From assembly GCA_023630585.1 (NCBI GenBank), contig CM042551.1, positions 17,860,001-17,924,000 on the forward strand: a stretch of 64,000 nucleotides of DNA, in the 5' to 3' direction. The stretch is from Cranoglanis bouderius. Taxonomy: Eukaryota > Chordata > Actinopteri > Siluriformes > Cranoglanididae. Each line of letters opens with the position of its first letter. Within the stretch, counting starts at the first letter, position 1. The position numbers and the translations under genes were made by a program. The notes under the pieces are model-generated. The model was not told where the DNA came from. It worked only from the letters and a program-made list of their open reading frames with translations, and ran no database searches. Below are positions 1 through 12,085 of the stretch, piece by piece.

Positions 1-1256
<1,256 letters not shown>

Positions 1257-1477
1257 CTTTTGCTATTGCATTTTCTGTTTCTGAATCTGCAGTTGTATTT
1301 TTGATTTTGCTGTCATGTTTCTGAATTTGTTTGTGTTTTTGGTTTTGCTGTTGCATTTTCTGTCCTGCTGGACCAATTTGTTGGGTTTTTCATTGTGCTG
1401 GTTTGATTTTAATGCTGTGTTTTTAGTTTTATTGTTGTGTTTTATGGATTGCTGTCATGTTTTTGGTCTTTGAATAT

Positions 1478-2069
1478 GTTTTGCACTCACAGGTCACTGT
1501 AATCACAAGGTTTTGGTAAAAAAAAAAAACAAAACAAAAAAAAACCTTTTGCTGATAGATATACAGTACTTTAGTTTAAATCTAATATGGCCACAGCTAA
1601 TATGAGTTGGTTTGTAGTCAGCTGGGAAGGATTTTAAACATTGATTCAACTGGAAACATTCTATCCAATCTGCCAACCTTGATATCTACATAAACATTTC
1701 CTCTGCCAGTGAGTAAATATAGTCACCGCCTCATTCTGAATAATACATCAGAGTTCAGAATTCATTTTCTTGCACTAATCTGCAATGAACTTAATCACAA
1801 AGTGTCCTTAAAGTATTCAAACTCATTTTTGCTCTATTTCATTTTTGTATAAGTCTGTCAAATGATTGTGCTGACTTACCGAGGTCCAGCATATAACTAC
1901 AATGTTCTCTCCAAAACTGGTTGAAGTGTATTAATAACAGTGGTTTCGGCATAGAAAAATTTAGTTTACATTTTTTTTTTTGTCAACAGTTACACTACAT
2001 GGACAAAAGTGGACACCTGACCATCACACCCATATGTGGTTCTTCCCCAAACTGTTGCCACAAATTTGG
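1478..2069 (+). repeat. 592-bp direct repeat, copy A
   Basis: This stretch matches 5260-5851 in the same orientation almost base for base, starting at 'gttttgcactcac' and running to 'gttgccacaaa'. The match includes the first ~77 bp of a Tc1-like MITE at its right end. Small indels separate the copies: the A-rich tract near 1520 and the T-rich tract near 1970. It could be a segmental duplication or two insertions of an unnamed repeat family. Confidence 0.85.
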
Positions 2070-2345
2070 TAGGACACAACTGTATAGAAAGTCTTTGTTT
2101 CATGTAGCATTACAATTTCCCTTCACTGGAACTAAGAGGCTCAAACCTGTTCCAGCATGACAATGCCCCTGTGCACAAAGCCAGCTCCATGAAGACACGG
2201 TTTGAGAAGGTTGGAGTGGAAGAACTCGAGTGTCCTGCACAGAGCCCTGACCTCAATCCCACTGAACACCTTTGGGATGAACTGGAACACCAACTGCACC
2301 CCAGACCTCCTCACACAACATCAGTACCTGATCTCACTAATGCTT
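1993..2345 (+). mobile_element. Tc1-like non-autonomous element, copy A (3' truncated)
   Basis: It begins just after a TA with the terminal sequence seen at 49764 and 39337 ('cactacatgg..aaa..tggacacctgaccatcacac'). It then carries a remnant of the C-terminal catalytic part of a Tc1 transposase, readable around 2150-2345: 'QHDNAPVHKA', then 'PDLNPTEHLWDELE'. These hold the second Asp and the Glu of the DDE triad. The N-terminal half is missing, so the element cannot mobilise itself. Similarity fades after about 2345, before the right terminal repeat. Copies B to E lie at 5784, 39337, 40913 and 49764. Confidence 0.8.
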
Positions 2346-2797
2346 TTGTTAGCTCTGGAATGAAAACTTTTCCAAACAAAAAGTCTAGCCTGCTTCTAGG
2401 AAGAGCTGCTAGTTACCTTCTGTGGCACTTGAATGGACTTAAACGTTTTTTTTTTTTTTTTTTGTACTTATAAATGAATACAGTGTTCTGTGCTCACACC
2501 ACTTTTCACAGTATGATCATGCCAATTTCCTGTCAACACATTTAGTACTGTTTACCTTTTCTCCCTACCATGTGTACTTTAATGATCAAAATGCCTAGTG
2601 ATCCCTTTCCACTCAAGGTTTCTTCTTCACAATGTCTCACTTTTTTTTTGACTACCTCAGTGCATCCTTTTGGTCACAGGAATTCCACAGAGCTGTCTGC
2701 CATCTGCTTCGCCATGTAGTTTATTAACTACATGCTGGTACAGCTAGCAGCATAGATTTCATGTCAAACCTTTTCATGTCAACCGCCTATAATTTTA
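2346..2797. other. Non-coding, poly-T tract
   Basis: Contains a T run at about 2446-2463 and nothing else recognisable. It ends at the TA target of the next element (2796-2797). Confidence 0.5.
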
Positions 2798-3025
2798 CAG
2801 TGAGGGAAAAAAGTATTTGATCCCCTGCTGATTTTGTACGTTTGCCCACTGACAAAGAAATGATCAGTTTATAATTTTAATGGTAGGTGTATTTTAACAG
2901 TGAGAGACAGAATAACAACAAAAAAATCCAGAAAAACACATTTCAAAAAAGTTATAAATTGATTTGCATTTTAATGAGTGAAATAAGTATTTGATCCCCT
3001 ATCAATCAGCAAGATTTCTGGCTCC

Positions 3026-3122
3026 CAGGTGTCTTTTACACAGGTAATGAGCTGAGATTAGGAGCACTCTCTTAAAGGGAGTGCTCCTAATCTCAGCTTG
3101 TTACCTGTATAAAAGACACCTG
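3026..3122. repeat. Internal hairpin upstream of the PPTN-like transposase
   Basis: A ~45-bp perfect-looking inverted repeat: 'caggtgtctttta..' is mirrored by '..taaaagacacctg', with a loop of a few bases near 3071-3076. It lies between the left TIR and the transposase start. In the other copy (46575-46660) only one arm and the loop survive. A hairpin here is part of the family consensus as I remember it. Confidence 0.85.
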
Positions 3123-3164
3123 TCCACAGAAGCAATCAATCACTCAGATTCCAAACTCTCCACC

Positions 3165-3957
3165 ATGGCCAAGACCAAAGAGCTGTCCAAGGATGTCAGG
3201 GACAAGATTGTAGACCTACACAAGGCTGGAATGGGCTACAAGACCATCACCAAGCTGCTTGGTGACAACAGTTGGTGCGATTATTCGCAAATGGAAGAAA
3301 CACGAAATAACTGTCAGTCTCCCTCGGTCTGGGGCTCCATGCAAGATCTCACCTCGTGGAGTTTCAATGATCATGAGAATGGTGAGGAATCAGCCCAGAA
3401 CTACACGGGAGGATCTTGTTAATGATCTCAAGGCAGCTGGGACCATAGTCACCAAGAAAACAATTGGTAACACACTACGCCGTGAAGAACTGAAATCCAT
3501 CCCCACCGTTATGCTTTGGGAGTGTTTTTCTGCTAAGGGGACAGGACAACTGCACTGCATCAAAGGGACAATGGATGGGACGATGTACTGTCAAATCTTG
3601 GGTGAGAACCTCCTTCCCTCAGCCAGAGCATTGAAAATGGGTCGTGGATGGGTATTCCAGCATGACAATGACCCAAAACACACAGCCAAGGCAGCAAAGG
3701 AGTGGCTCAAGAAGAAACACATTAAGGTCCTGGAGTGGCCTAGCCAGTCTCCAGACCTTAATCCCATAGAAAATCTGTGGAGGGAGCTGAAGGTTCGAGT
3801 TGCCAAACGTCAGCCTCAAGACTTTAATGACTTGGAGAGGATCTGCAAAGAGGAGTGGGACAAAATCCCTCCTGAGATGTGTGCAAACCTGGTGGCCAAC
3901 TACAAGAAACGTCTGACCTCTGTGATTGCCAACAAGGGTTTTGCCACCAAGTACTAA
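3165..3957 (+). pseudogene. PPTN-like Tc1 transposase pseudogene
   Basis: The start is the ATG opening MAKTKELSKDVRDKIV, the same N-terminus as the intact copy at 45523-46545. Compared with that copy there is an 8-bp deletion after 'ctgcttggtga' near 3265, which shifts the frame inside the first helix-turn-helix. A large deletion at about 3497-3510 removes roughly 75 codons, including the WSDETK box with the first catalytic Asp. A smaller deletion follows it. The second Asp (QHDNDPKHT, near 3660) and the Glu (NPIENLW, near 3770) remain. The product would be catalytically dead even if the frame were restored. The stop is the TAA at 3955-3957, as in the intact copy. Confidence 0.93.
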
Positions 3958-4166
3958 GTCGAAGGGGTCAAATACTTATTTCCCTCATTAAAATGCAAAT
4001 CAATTTATAACTTTTTTGAAACGCGTTTTTCTGGATTTTTTTGTTGTTATTCTGTCTCTCACTGTTAAAATACACCTACCATTAAAATTATAGACTGATC
4101 ATTTCTTTGTCAGTGGGCAAACGTACAAAATCAGCAGGGGATCAAATACTTTTTTCCCCCACTGTA

Positions 4167-5259
4167 TATCATTAGCAAAAACATTTTGAGATACTCGTAG
4201 GGGTGAAAACAAACCTGACCTGGCATTTGTATGTCCATCCTTTGTTTGAAGCTGCACATACAGACTCATATACTGTAAATATGGACTCACTCCTGGGTTA
4301 AAAATGTAATCATCCTGTACTATCAGGATTTTGTCCAACTCCCCCTCCTGTATTGAGCATGCTGGTGGTGTTGGAGAGCAGGAGTAGTCCAGGTTTATGT
4401 TGGAATTCCCACTTTTCATAAGCCAATTAAATTCTGTTGGATGAACCCAAAAGTCCACAAGTGATGTGTATCACTGTTTCTGGTTTTCGTGTTTCCTTGC
4501 AAACAGCCTGAAGTGCAGAACATTTTAAATGCAAATAGCACAGAAGTCTACTAGCACCACTACAAGATCCACAGGCCTGAAGTCACTATTAAAAGCTCCT
4601 GGGATGCTGTAGGGCCTTTGGATTCCATTAGAAAACCATTTGTGTCCAGGACCTTGATCACAATTCAACTGCTTCACGAAACGTCAAATAGAAATCACAT
4701 ACAAACACTATACCATAGTATATGAAGCACATTTTTCCAGCACATTTTTGGCTGTGTGCTCTGCCCATGTCAGCAATTTCAGAACTGGCGTCCGATGTTG
4801 CATTTGCCTCTCGCAGCCATGAGTGAAGATTACTGGGCAGATATAGAGTTTTTAGACATCAGGAGCTGGAATGTCATGGGGACCTCAAACAAACAGAATG
4901 GGAGGGTAATGAATTGGCGTAAATTGAAGCAATTAAAAGAATGATGTTTTTTCATTGGACTTTGGCAAACAGAGAAAAGCGTCAATACTCCTTGGTTAAA
5001 TCTATTGTTCAATTAAGTAGAGTAGTATTAGTCAGTCCTGCATATGTTGACGCAAGGCATTTAAAAAATCTTGGAGGAGAATGTGTGTGGTTTTATATTG
5101 AGTTTGTACAATCAGGCAGTGGGAAGAACACATCTGTACTGAACTGAAATGTTTCATTTTTTGCATGTATCTGAACCACAACAAAGCAAACAGAAGGCAT
5201 ATGCCCAATTTTTATAGCACGTATGTTAAAATGTTTCTGAATTTGCTGTTGTGTTATTT
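4167..5259. other. Non-coding DNA between repeats
   Basis: No gene or known repeat recognised. Several 60-120 codon open frames occur on both strands, overlap one another and have no recognisable motifs, so they are treated as chance. Confidence 0.5.
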
Positions 5260-5851
5260 GTTTTGCACTCACAAGCCACTGTAAGCACAAGGTTTGAAAA
5301 AAAGAAAAGAAAAACTTTTGCTGATAGATATACAGTACTTTAGTTTAAATCTAATATGGCCACAGCTAATATGAGTTGGTTTGTAGTCAGCTGGGAAGGA
5401 TTTTAAACATTGATTCAACTGGAAACATCCAATCTATCCAATCTGCCAACCTTGATATCTACATAAACATTTCCTCTGCCAGTGAGTAAATATAGTCACC
5501 GCCTCATTCTGAATAATACATCAGAGTTCAGAATTCATTTCCTCGCACTGATCTGCAATGAACTTAATCACAAAGTGTCCTTAAAGTATTCAAACAAAGT
5601 ATTTTTGCTCTGTTTCACTTTTTGTATGAATCAAATGATTGTGTTGACTTGTGGTCACTGAGGTCCAGAATATAACAATGTCCTACAGTGTCCTCTTCAA
5701 AACTGGTCTAAATGTATTAATAACAGTGGTTTCTGCATTGTAGTTTACATCTATTTTTTGTCTTTAAACATATTCAACAGATACACTATATGGCCAAATT
5801 TGGACACCTGACCATATGTGGTTCTTCCCCAAACTGTTGCCACAAAGTTGG
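5260..5851 (+). repeat. 592-bp direct repeat, copy B (ends in MITE fragment)
   Basis: The counterpart of 1478-2069. Positions 5784-5851 are the left end of the same Tc1-like MITE ('cactatatggccaaa'), which here breaks off at 'ccacaaagttggc'. Sequence before 5260 ('gtttctgaatttgctgttgtg', about 5233) resembles 1317-1340, suggesting a slightly longer original repeat with an internal length change. Confidence 0.85.
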
Positions 5852-7178
5852 CTTCTTGAAGTCTAGAATGTGATCAAAGCACGAAAATTCACTGTGTGAG
5901 GAAATCAAACTTAGCAAAGCTAGACTGGCTGTTTGATCTTTGCAAGCAGATAGCCAAGGCAGAATTTTATTTTTTTGGCCAAAACCAGACTTAATTTTTT
6001 ATATATTTTTTTAGATGTTTAATAGAATTAAACCACAGTGACATCTGACTGTTTTCTTTCCAGACCGCCACACATTTGTGGTTGTTTCCAGGCAAATCAG
6101 GCCATTATTCTACATAGAGTTTTATCCATACAAAGATGACTAGTCATGAGGTTATAATCACAGAGTTATAGAGAAATATATAATATTTAATTATATTCTC
6201 ATGAGCCCACCAGTTGCCAGCAGCTCAAATCTACAGTAGGTTGAGTCATCTCACCCACTGTGCATAATAAATATCTTAAGTTTATTACATGTCATATGTA
6301 TGAGGTGATGGCAATAAAATCTTAGTCTGTTTCAGACTTTGTGATATACCTGTGAGTTATGGTCACGTGCTGCACATCAGATTATGCTATAGATTCTCTC
6401 ACAATAATCCTACAATACGGAATTGTGCTTATCAGTGACTTTTTAGACGTGTATCATAGCAGCGTCCAGAGCTTGTGTGTTGGCCATATTTGGTTAAAAT
6501 GTCAGGGGTGTCATATTACTCATTTGGAAACCACCGATTTTCAATTACAACCCAGGATTTCTTGTATGATTCGAGATATTTGTCTGTGACAGCATTATTA
6601 TGATGAAAATCAGACAGCGCTAAGATGCCTACACAAGAAATTAAGTCTCGAATGTGGGTCCAGTGGGCAAACATTGCCACCTCTGATGAGTTAATTAAAC
6701 AGTAGCACTTTATTATCAGTTATTTTCTATTATACACCCAGTGCCAGTCAGTGACTCACTGAGTTTTTAAAGGAATTGACTTTTTTAATTTAACAACAAC
6801 TAACCTCACTGACATAAAACAAAGCAATAAAATATTGGTAGTGTCAGGACTAATACAGATATTTCATGAAATAATGGTAGCTGCATTGATGTGCTAAATG
6901 CAGTAAGGTAATAGTATTCCATTGCCAAAATAGTGCAGCAGGTGCAAATGCCATAATTGGTGTCTGTGTGAATTATTTGGCGCTTAGTATCTATACTTTT
7001 TCTGATTTGCAATGGTACTACTGGACATAACAGGGCTACAAGATTAGTGACTGTTTATGAAATGTAAAATGTGTGGGAGTATGCACATGTAAATACTTTA
7101 GGCAGCATGCATAGGGGTCATATTTTATGTTGGCACAGGGGCCTGTTACTTCTGCCACTCAGGGAAGTATTAAAGTTG
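5852..7178. other. AT-rich non-coding DNA
   Basis: I see no gene, RNA or recognisable transposon in this stretch. The open frames at 6359-6589 (plus) and 6806-7012 (minus) have no recognisable domain. Confidence 0.5.
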
Positions 7179-7188
7179 TTAAAGGCTG

Positions 7189-7507
7189 GGGGGTACAGTG
7201 GATTAGTGGTTAGTAGTAGTGTTTGCCTCGCACCTCTGGGGTTGGGGGTTCAAATTCCCCTGCGCCCTGTGTGCGCAGAGCTTGCATGTTCTCCCCGTGC
7301 TTTGGGGGTTTCCTCCCCCAGTCCAAAAGACATGCATTGTAGACTGATTGGCATTTCCAAATTGTCTGTAGTGTGTGTGATTGTGCCCTGCAATGGGTTG
7401 GCACCCTGTCCAGGGTATCCCGTGCCTTGTGCCCTGAGTTCCCTGGGAATAGGCTCCAGGTTCCCCACAACCCTGTGTAGGATAAGCGGTATGGAAAATG
7501 GATGGAT
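7189..7507 (+). mobile_element. tRNA-derived SINE, near full length
   Basis: The head resembles a tRNA gene with an A-box-like 'tggattagtggttag' and a B-box-like 'gggttcaaattcc'. The body follows ('gcttgcatgttctccccgtg', 'agacatgcattgtagactga', 'ggctccaggttccccacaac') and the tail is 'ggaaaatggatggat'. A 10-bp target-site duplication, TTAAAGGCTG, flanks it at 7179-7188 and 7508-7517. It belongs to the fish tRNA-SINE type like DANA and is related to 17268, 21096, 32697 and 63778 in this window. Confidence 0.9.
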
Positions 7508-7512
7508 TTAAA

Positions 7513-7640
7513 GGCTGTGTCCAAAACTATATACTAGTGTTCTAAATAGTATGGTAACATAATAAAGCGTTTATGGTGACAGGTAACCTATGACAGTGTA
7601 CAATTTTGGCATACTATTTAGTATGCTAGAATAAAGTTTG
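7513..7640. mobile_element. Possible MITE end ('ggctgtgtcc' type)
   Basis: Begins 'ggctgtgtcc' and contains 'ctaaatagtatgg' and 'catactatttagtatgc', words typical of a common fish MITE. The opposite terminus was not located. The SINE target duplication overlaps its first bases, so the SINE appears to have landed at the edge of this element. Confidence 0.4.
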
Positions 7641-8107
7641 GCATTCAGCCAGCAACAGGAGATGAAGCAACCATTAATAACATTATCCACTTTTTTATTT
7701 CACATATGCAGCTCCTGAACCAGTCAGTGAGAACATGCTGCTACGGACGTGAAGAGCTAAAAAAGATGGCAGTGAATGTGAAGAACAAACTTTTTTATTG
7801 TGAGACTAGCCGACACTGATGCACTTCACTGATGGCATTTTATGCTTTTATGCACAAAGTTGTCCTGCCAGATGAGAGACATTCCGAAGACAAATGTTTC
7901 TTTTATTTTCCATTAGATAGACTTGTGCATTTTCCAGGGTGGAGATGGTTGTCTGAAATGGTTTATTTTTCAGTTGGATTAAGATGGACTGAATAAATGA
8001 TGGATGAAAACTTTTCGTTGAAAGAATATCTCTAGATGAACAATATGTTGCTTCATCTTCTATTAGACATGCTTGTGCTTTTGCCAGGTGGAGATGGTTG
8101 TCTGATT

Positions 8108-8219
<112 letters not shown>

Positions 8220-9231
8220 TAGGATGTTATAGATGTTAGAAATGATGATGTTGTTATCTTTGAGAAAATATACACCAAATGTTACTTCACATAGAGGTAA
8301 AGGTATATGGATCTAGTTAGACTTATAAGGTGCTGACACTAAGAACACATAAATAAATGGTAGTGTTTTCTCCAAACACGGTTTCTGACAGTTGTGTTGA
8401 AAAGGTGTCACTGAGAGCACTACATTAGATTAATGTTCTGTGGGAACAGGCTGTGTGATTTAGTCTTCACAGGCAATGTTTCTTTGGGAATACTGTAATA
8501 TACCCAGGTGGTGTCACACCTACTGAAGACAATTTACAGTTAAAGGAGTGTGTGTAAAAATTTGACGGGTCATTGTGAGCCCCCTCTAGGACTGGGTGAA
8601 TATAGTATGACAACATTACCCAAGATGACAGTACACGAGACAACATTTATCTGCTCAATTATTAAATGACATTGCACTGATGAGCAGCCATGATAGCCTC
8701 CCAGATAATTAAAACGAGAAAGATTTAAAGGCTGGAGGCTCAGATGTTCCCTCTTGACTACCTAAAGAGAGCAATAGAAACTATACCACAGGAAATAAAA
8801 GTGAAAGAACTCTAATTAATAGTTTGATAGAAAGGTCTATTAAGTGCTGTCCCAAGAACTGAAGCAGACAAAAGCTGACTTATCATAAAAATATTGTAGC
8901 ATCTAGTGTACAAGGCATAATGCAGAGGCCCAGAGCTCATTTCACAACTGATGATTCATTATAAGGTACACACTTCACCCTGAAACCTGAATGTGTTAAA
9001 TTAACTTAATAATATTTTACACAGACTGTGTAACAGCAGCCGAAACAGCCTAAACTACTCCAAAATTGGAGTTACAGTACCATTGGGGGAATGAGAAGGA
9101 CACATAGCTTTTGGACATAAGCTAGTGAAAGCTCAACAGAATCCAAAAGGGGAAAACTCAGAGAAAGTTGCTATGGGATACATAATACAAAACTGTTTCC
9201 TTCAGACCTTGCAGTCTTACTTGTAGAAGTT
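8220..9231. other. Non-coding DNA
   Basis: No gene, RNA or identifiable repeat recognised here. Confidence 0.45.
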
Positions 9232-9480
9232 ACCCCAAGGTTGCATGCAGTGACAGATGGTGAGATCTAAAAGTTGTCCAGGGAGCTCACAAGATCTCCA
9301 GGGATGTACTGTACAGCAGCTGGATGTACTGTACAGTTTTGCTGGAATTTAGTTTCAGCTGATGAGCTGCCATCCATGACAAGTGTCTGTCAGAGTTGAG
9401 ATCTGTGCACAAACATGAGGGAGTCTGAGGGAGGAAAGGAGTTGAGTGTCATCAGTGTAGCAGTGGTATGAAAGTGGTAT
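9232..9480 (-). pseudogene. L2-like LINE reverse transcriptase fragment
   Basis: On the minus strand the sequence reads a decayed RT core. The catalytic box is YTDDTQL, a variant of YADD, encoded by the complement of 9448-9459. It is followed by 'SFPPSDS' and then, with stops and frame slips, 'MDGSSSAETKFQQ', the usual sequence downstream of the box in L2/CR1-like elements. It ends near an 'LG(V)'-like segment at about 9235. This is a relic and cannot be translated. It is probably of the same lineage as the fragments at 27890 and 39367. Confidence 0.65.
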
Positions 9481-9838
9481 GAAAGCTTCTTCTACAGTAA
9501 CTAACAAGGTTGGAGAACTATTGTGAAGGGATCTTGGGCTACATTCAGAACATTTTATATTGTTACAGTTATACTGTTAGGTTTATATTGATTGGTAATT
9601 TTGAGGACTACCATCTTCAATTCAGACCACATTTTTTCAAATACCCCTTGCAAAATGGTTTCAAATGAGCAAACAATCATTTGGATCAAATGGTTTCGCA
9701 ATCATTTCTGTGTTGTTTGGGGCCATTAACTAATTGAAAGTCACCTACAGATAAAGATTAGCCTCCTGGCAGAGGCAACTAGGTGGGCTAAAATATGAAT
9801 ACAGTATATAAAACATCAATGACATCAATCTTCACAAG
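9481..9838. other. Non-coding DNA
   Basis: Nothing recognised between the LINE relic and the Tc1 relic. Confidence 0.45.
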
Positions 9839-10090
9839 ACCCACGAAACAGCCCCAAAATCATTGCTTTTAAACCACCATATTTTATATTCTATAATGTT
9901 TTCCTTGCCTACTTTGCAGTCTACTTTTTTTTTGCCAAGTGTGGATGGTGTTCATGGTCAGAATTTCAATTCTGGGCTCATCATACTACAGCATGTGATT
10001 TCTATAGATACAGTGGCATTTACCAATGTCAAAGGCACTGCCTTTTCAAATGCACAACCTTCATTACTACAACATTTCCAAAAACCTGGT
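9839..10090 (-). pseudogene. Decayed Tc1-like transposase relic
   Basis: The minus strand retains the layout of the central Tc1 transposase. The complement of 'aatttcaattctgggctcatcat' matches the usual region coding for the first catalytic Asp (W-S-D-E), here mutated to S-M-M-S. The left part ('aaaatcattgctttt.aaccaccatatttt') recurs at about 23350-23390. No terminal repeats are visible. The family is uncertain. Confidence 0.4.
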
Positions 10091-10130
10091 CAGTAGAGAG
10101 CTGACATTTACTATTTGATTTTGATACTTG

Positions 10131-10607
10131 TGTCATGGCCCCCTAGGGGTTATTCCCCCATGGACCACTAGAGGGCACCCTTGTCCCCCATGTAGAACTT
10201 CTTCTGTTGTCCCCCCCACCCCCCCACCCGTAACTCCTGTCTAATCATTCCCATGTATTTTTCATTTGTCCTGATTGATTAGTGCTCTATTTAAGTTCTT
10301 TGTGTTTTTTCCTCAGTTGCTGGAGCATTACGTCAAGTCAGGTTATGTTTGTGTTTGGTTCCTTTGTTATTGTTGTTTCTTCCGTTTTGCACTGTGTTTT
10401 GATTATTTAGTACATGCTTTTCTTAAGGTTTATTTTTCTAGTTTTTCTTAGTTTTCTGTATATTCCGAGTCCTAGTGTGTCTCCCCAGTGTTTTTTTCCT
10501 TGAGCCTGTTTCCTTGTGCCTGTTTCCCTGAGCCTACTTCCCTGTGTCTGCGTTAAATAAAGAAGTTCTGCATTTGCATTCGCCTCTGTGACCCTCCCAT
10601 CATGACA
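10131..10607 (+). repeat. 5' LTR of element 1
   Basis: 477 bp, TGTCATG...CATGACA. Contains a TATA-like 'ctatttaag' near 10287 and a polyadenylation signal AATAAA at 10556-10561. It is nearly identical to the 3' LTR apart from short indels, such as the C-rich run near 10212-10228. Confidence 0.92.
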
Positions 10608-10842
10608 GAATGCTCCAGCCACCTTAGGATGCAGCAGGACTCCAGCGCTGTGAGGAGAGTGGATTTTGGCTCTTCAGGGTGAGGCGGAGATACCCTTTAG
10701 AGCCTGTTCATCTACAGGAGGGACATTAGGGGGCAGTGGGATAGACTGGATTAGGGAGAAAGTTTGAACTCAGAGCTGGAGGCTCTTCGCTGCCCTCCTA
10801 TCCCACCCTACTGAGATCGGCAGTCTTCCCTTTCCCTCCTGG

Positions 10843-11560
10843 CTGAGGATGGCGCTTGGCATTCGTGTTCCGCTGAGGTTGTCGCTCGGCTTCCGTGTTT
10901 CCCTGGGGACGTCGCTTGGCTTCTGTGTTCCGCTGAGGACGTCGCTCAGCTTCTGTGTCCTGCCGAGGATGTTCCTTCGCCTCTGTGTTTCCGTGGAGGA
11001 CATCGCTCTGCTCTGGTCCTGTTACTGCCATCGCCCCCTCGCCCTCCCCAGCAGGTGTATTCACTCTCCCATCTGCCCCTGGCAGACCGCTGCTCCCTTG
11101 CTCAGCTGGGGATGTCGCTCCGCCTTCCGTCTCGGCTGAGGACGTCGCTCCGCCTTCCGTCTCGGCTGAGGACGTCGCTCCGCCTTCCGTCTCGGCTGAG
11201 GACGTCGCTCCGCCTTCCGTCTCGGCTGAGGACGTCGCTCCGCCTTCCGTCTCGGCTGAGGACGTCGCTCCGCCTTCCGTCTCGGCTGAGGACGTCGCTC
11301 CGCCTTCCGTCTCGGCTGAGGACGTCGCTCCGCCTTCCGTCTCGGCTGAGGACGTCGCTCCGCCTTCCGTCTCGGCTGAGGACGTCGCGCCTCCCCGTTG
11401 CTTGGCTGAGGATGTCGCGCCGCCTCCCTGTTTGTGGTTGTTGCTCCCCCCTCTGGCCTCGCCGTGGTCGTTGCTCCCCCCTCTGGCCTCGCCGTGGTCG
11501 TTGCTCCCCCCTCTGGCCTCGCCGTGGTCGTTGCTCCCCCCTCTGGCCTCGCCATCATTC
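10843..11560 (+). repeat. 30-bp minisatellite inside LTR element 1
   Basis: Three blocks share a 30-bp period. Degenerate units ('gctgaggacgtcgct..') run from about 10843 to 11005. About ten nearly identical units of 'gacgtcgctccgccttccgt' plus 'ctcggctgag' follow at 11111-11400. Four units of 'gttgctccccc..cgccgtggtc' lie at 11441-11560. The unit length is divisible by three, so several frames stay open on both strands. In the element's own sense it encodes a 10-residue unit of the type AEDVAPPSVS. It is most likely the remnant of a repetitive gag tail. Confidence 0.93.
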
Positions 11561-11618
11561 CTCGCTGCGGTTGCTGCTTCGGGTCCCCTGGACTTGTGGT
11601 GCTTCAGGAGCCGCGCCT

Positions 11619-11631
11619 TAAGGGGGGGCTC
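11619..11631 (+). other. Polypurine tract of LTR element 1
   Basis: 'taagggggggctc' directly precedes the TGTCATG of the 3' LTR. The same 'gggggctc|TGT' junction is found on the minus strand of element 2 at 14562-14570. Confidence 0.8.
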
Positions 11632-12079
11632 TGTCATGGCCCCCTAGTGGTTGTTCCCTCATGGACCACTAGAGGGCACCATTGTCCCCCATGTAGAACA
11701 ACTTCTGTTTCCCCCATTACTCCTGTCTAATCATTCCCATGCGTTTTTGTGTTTGTCCTGATTGATTAGTGCTCTATTTAAGTTCTTTGTGTTTTTTCCT
11801 CAGTTGCTGGAGCATTATGTCAAGTCAGGTTATGTTTGTGTTTGGTTCCTTTGTTATTGTTGTTTCTTCTGTTTTGCACTGTGTTTTGATTATTTAGTAC
11901 ATGTTTTTCTTAAGGTTTATTTTTCTAGTTTTTCTTAGTTTTCTGTATATTCCAGGTCCTAGTGTGTCTCCCCAGTGTTTTTTCCTTGAGCCTGTTTCCT
12001 TGTGCCTATTTCCCTGTGTCTGTGTTAAATAAAGAAGTTCTGCATTTGCATCCACCTCTGTGACCCTCCCATCATGACA
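11632..12079 (+). repeat. 3' LTR of element 1
   Basis: 448 bp with the same ends, promoter-like and AATAAA sequences as the 5' LTR. The few differences by eye suggest a fairly recent insertion. Confidence 0.92.
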
Positions 12080-12085
12080 GCTTGG

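Larger units (their letters stand above)
2798..4164 (+). mobile_element. PPTN/Passport-like Tc1/mariner element, copy 1 (defective)
   Basis: The 1,367-bp element is flanked by TA at 2796-2797 and 4165-4166. Its ~200-bp terminal inverted repeats (2798-3000 and about 3963-4164) start CAGTGAGGGAAAAAAGTATT and are of the IR/DR type. A 16-base direct repeat 'aagtatttgatcccct' occurs at the outer end (2811-2826) and again at the inner end (2985-3000) of the left repeat. The transposase gene inside (3165-3957) is broken by deletions. The TIR and coding sequence match my memory of the PPTN/Passport family of fishes; the family name is from memory. A second, better preserved copy lies at 45316-46865 in the opposite orientation. 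Confidence 0.93.
10131..12079 (+). mobile_element. Non-autonomous LTR retrotransposon 1 (Ty3/gypsy-like)
   Basis: Two direct LTRs (10131-10607 and 11632-12079) begin TGTCATG and end CATGACA. They enclose only 1,024 bp. The sequence after the 5' LTR is 'gaatgctccagcc' and the polypurine tract before the 3' LTR is 'aagggggggctc'. The flanks ACTTG (10126-10130) and GCTTG (12080-12084) differ by one base and are a likely 5-bp target duplication. The interior holds no reverse transcriptase, integrase or clear gag core; most of it is 30-bp tandem repeats. It must depend on proteins from another element. It resembles the elements at 13796 and 60659 in its post-LTR and PPT sequences. Confidence 0.88.

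Noticed and set aside
7189..7265. tRNA-like gene with A and B boxes
   Set aside because: It is the head of a SINE; it cannot form a proper cloverleaf and has a SINE body and target duplication. The same applies to 17268, 28730-28806 and 32935-33003.
11103..11402. 30-bp direct repeats resembling a CRISPR array
   Set aside because: There are no unique spacers; units are contiguous. The context is a eukaryotic LTR element.
10798..11637. 279-codon minus-strand frame in LTR element 1
   Set aside because: It is antisense to the element and is kept open by the 30-bp repeat; no domain.
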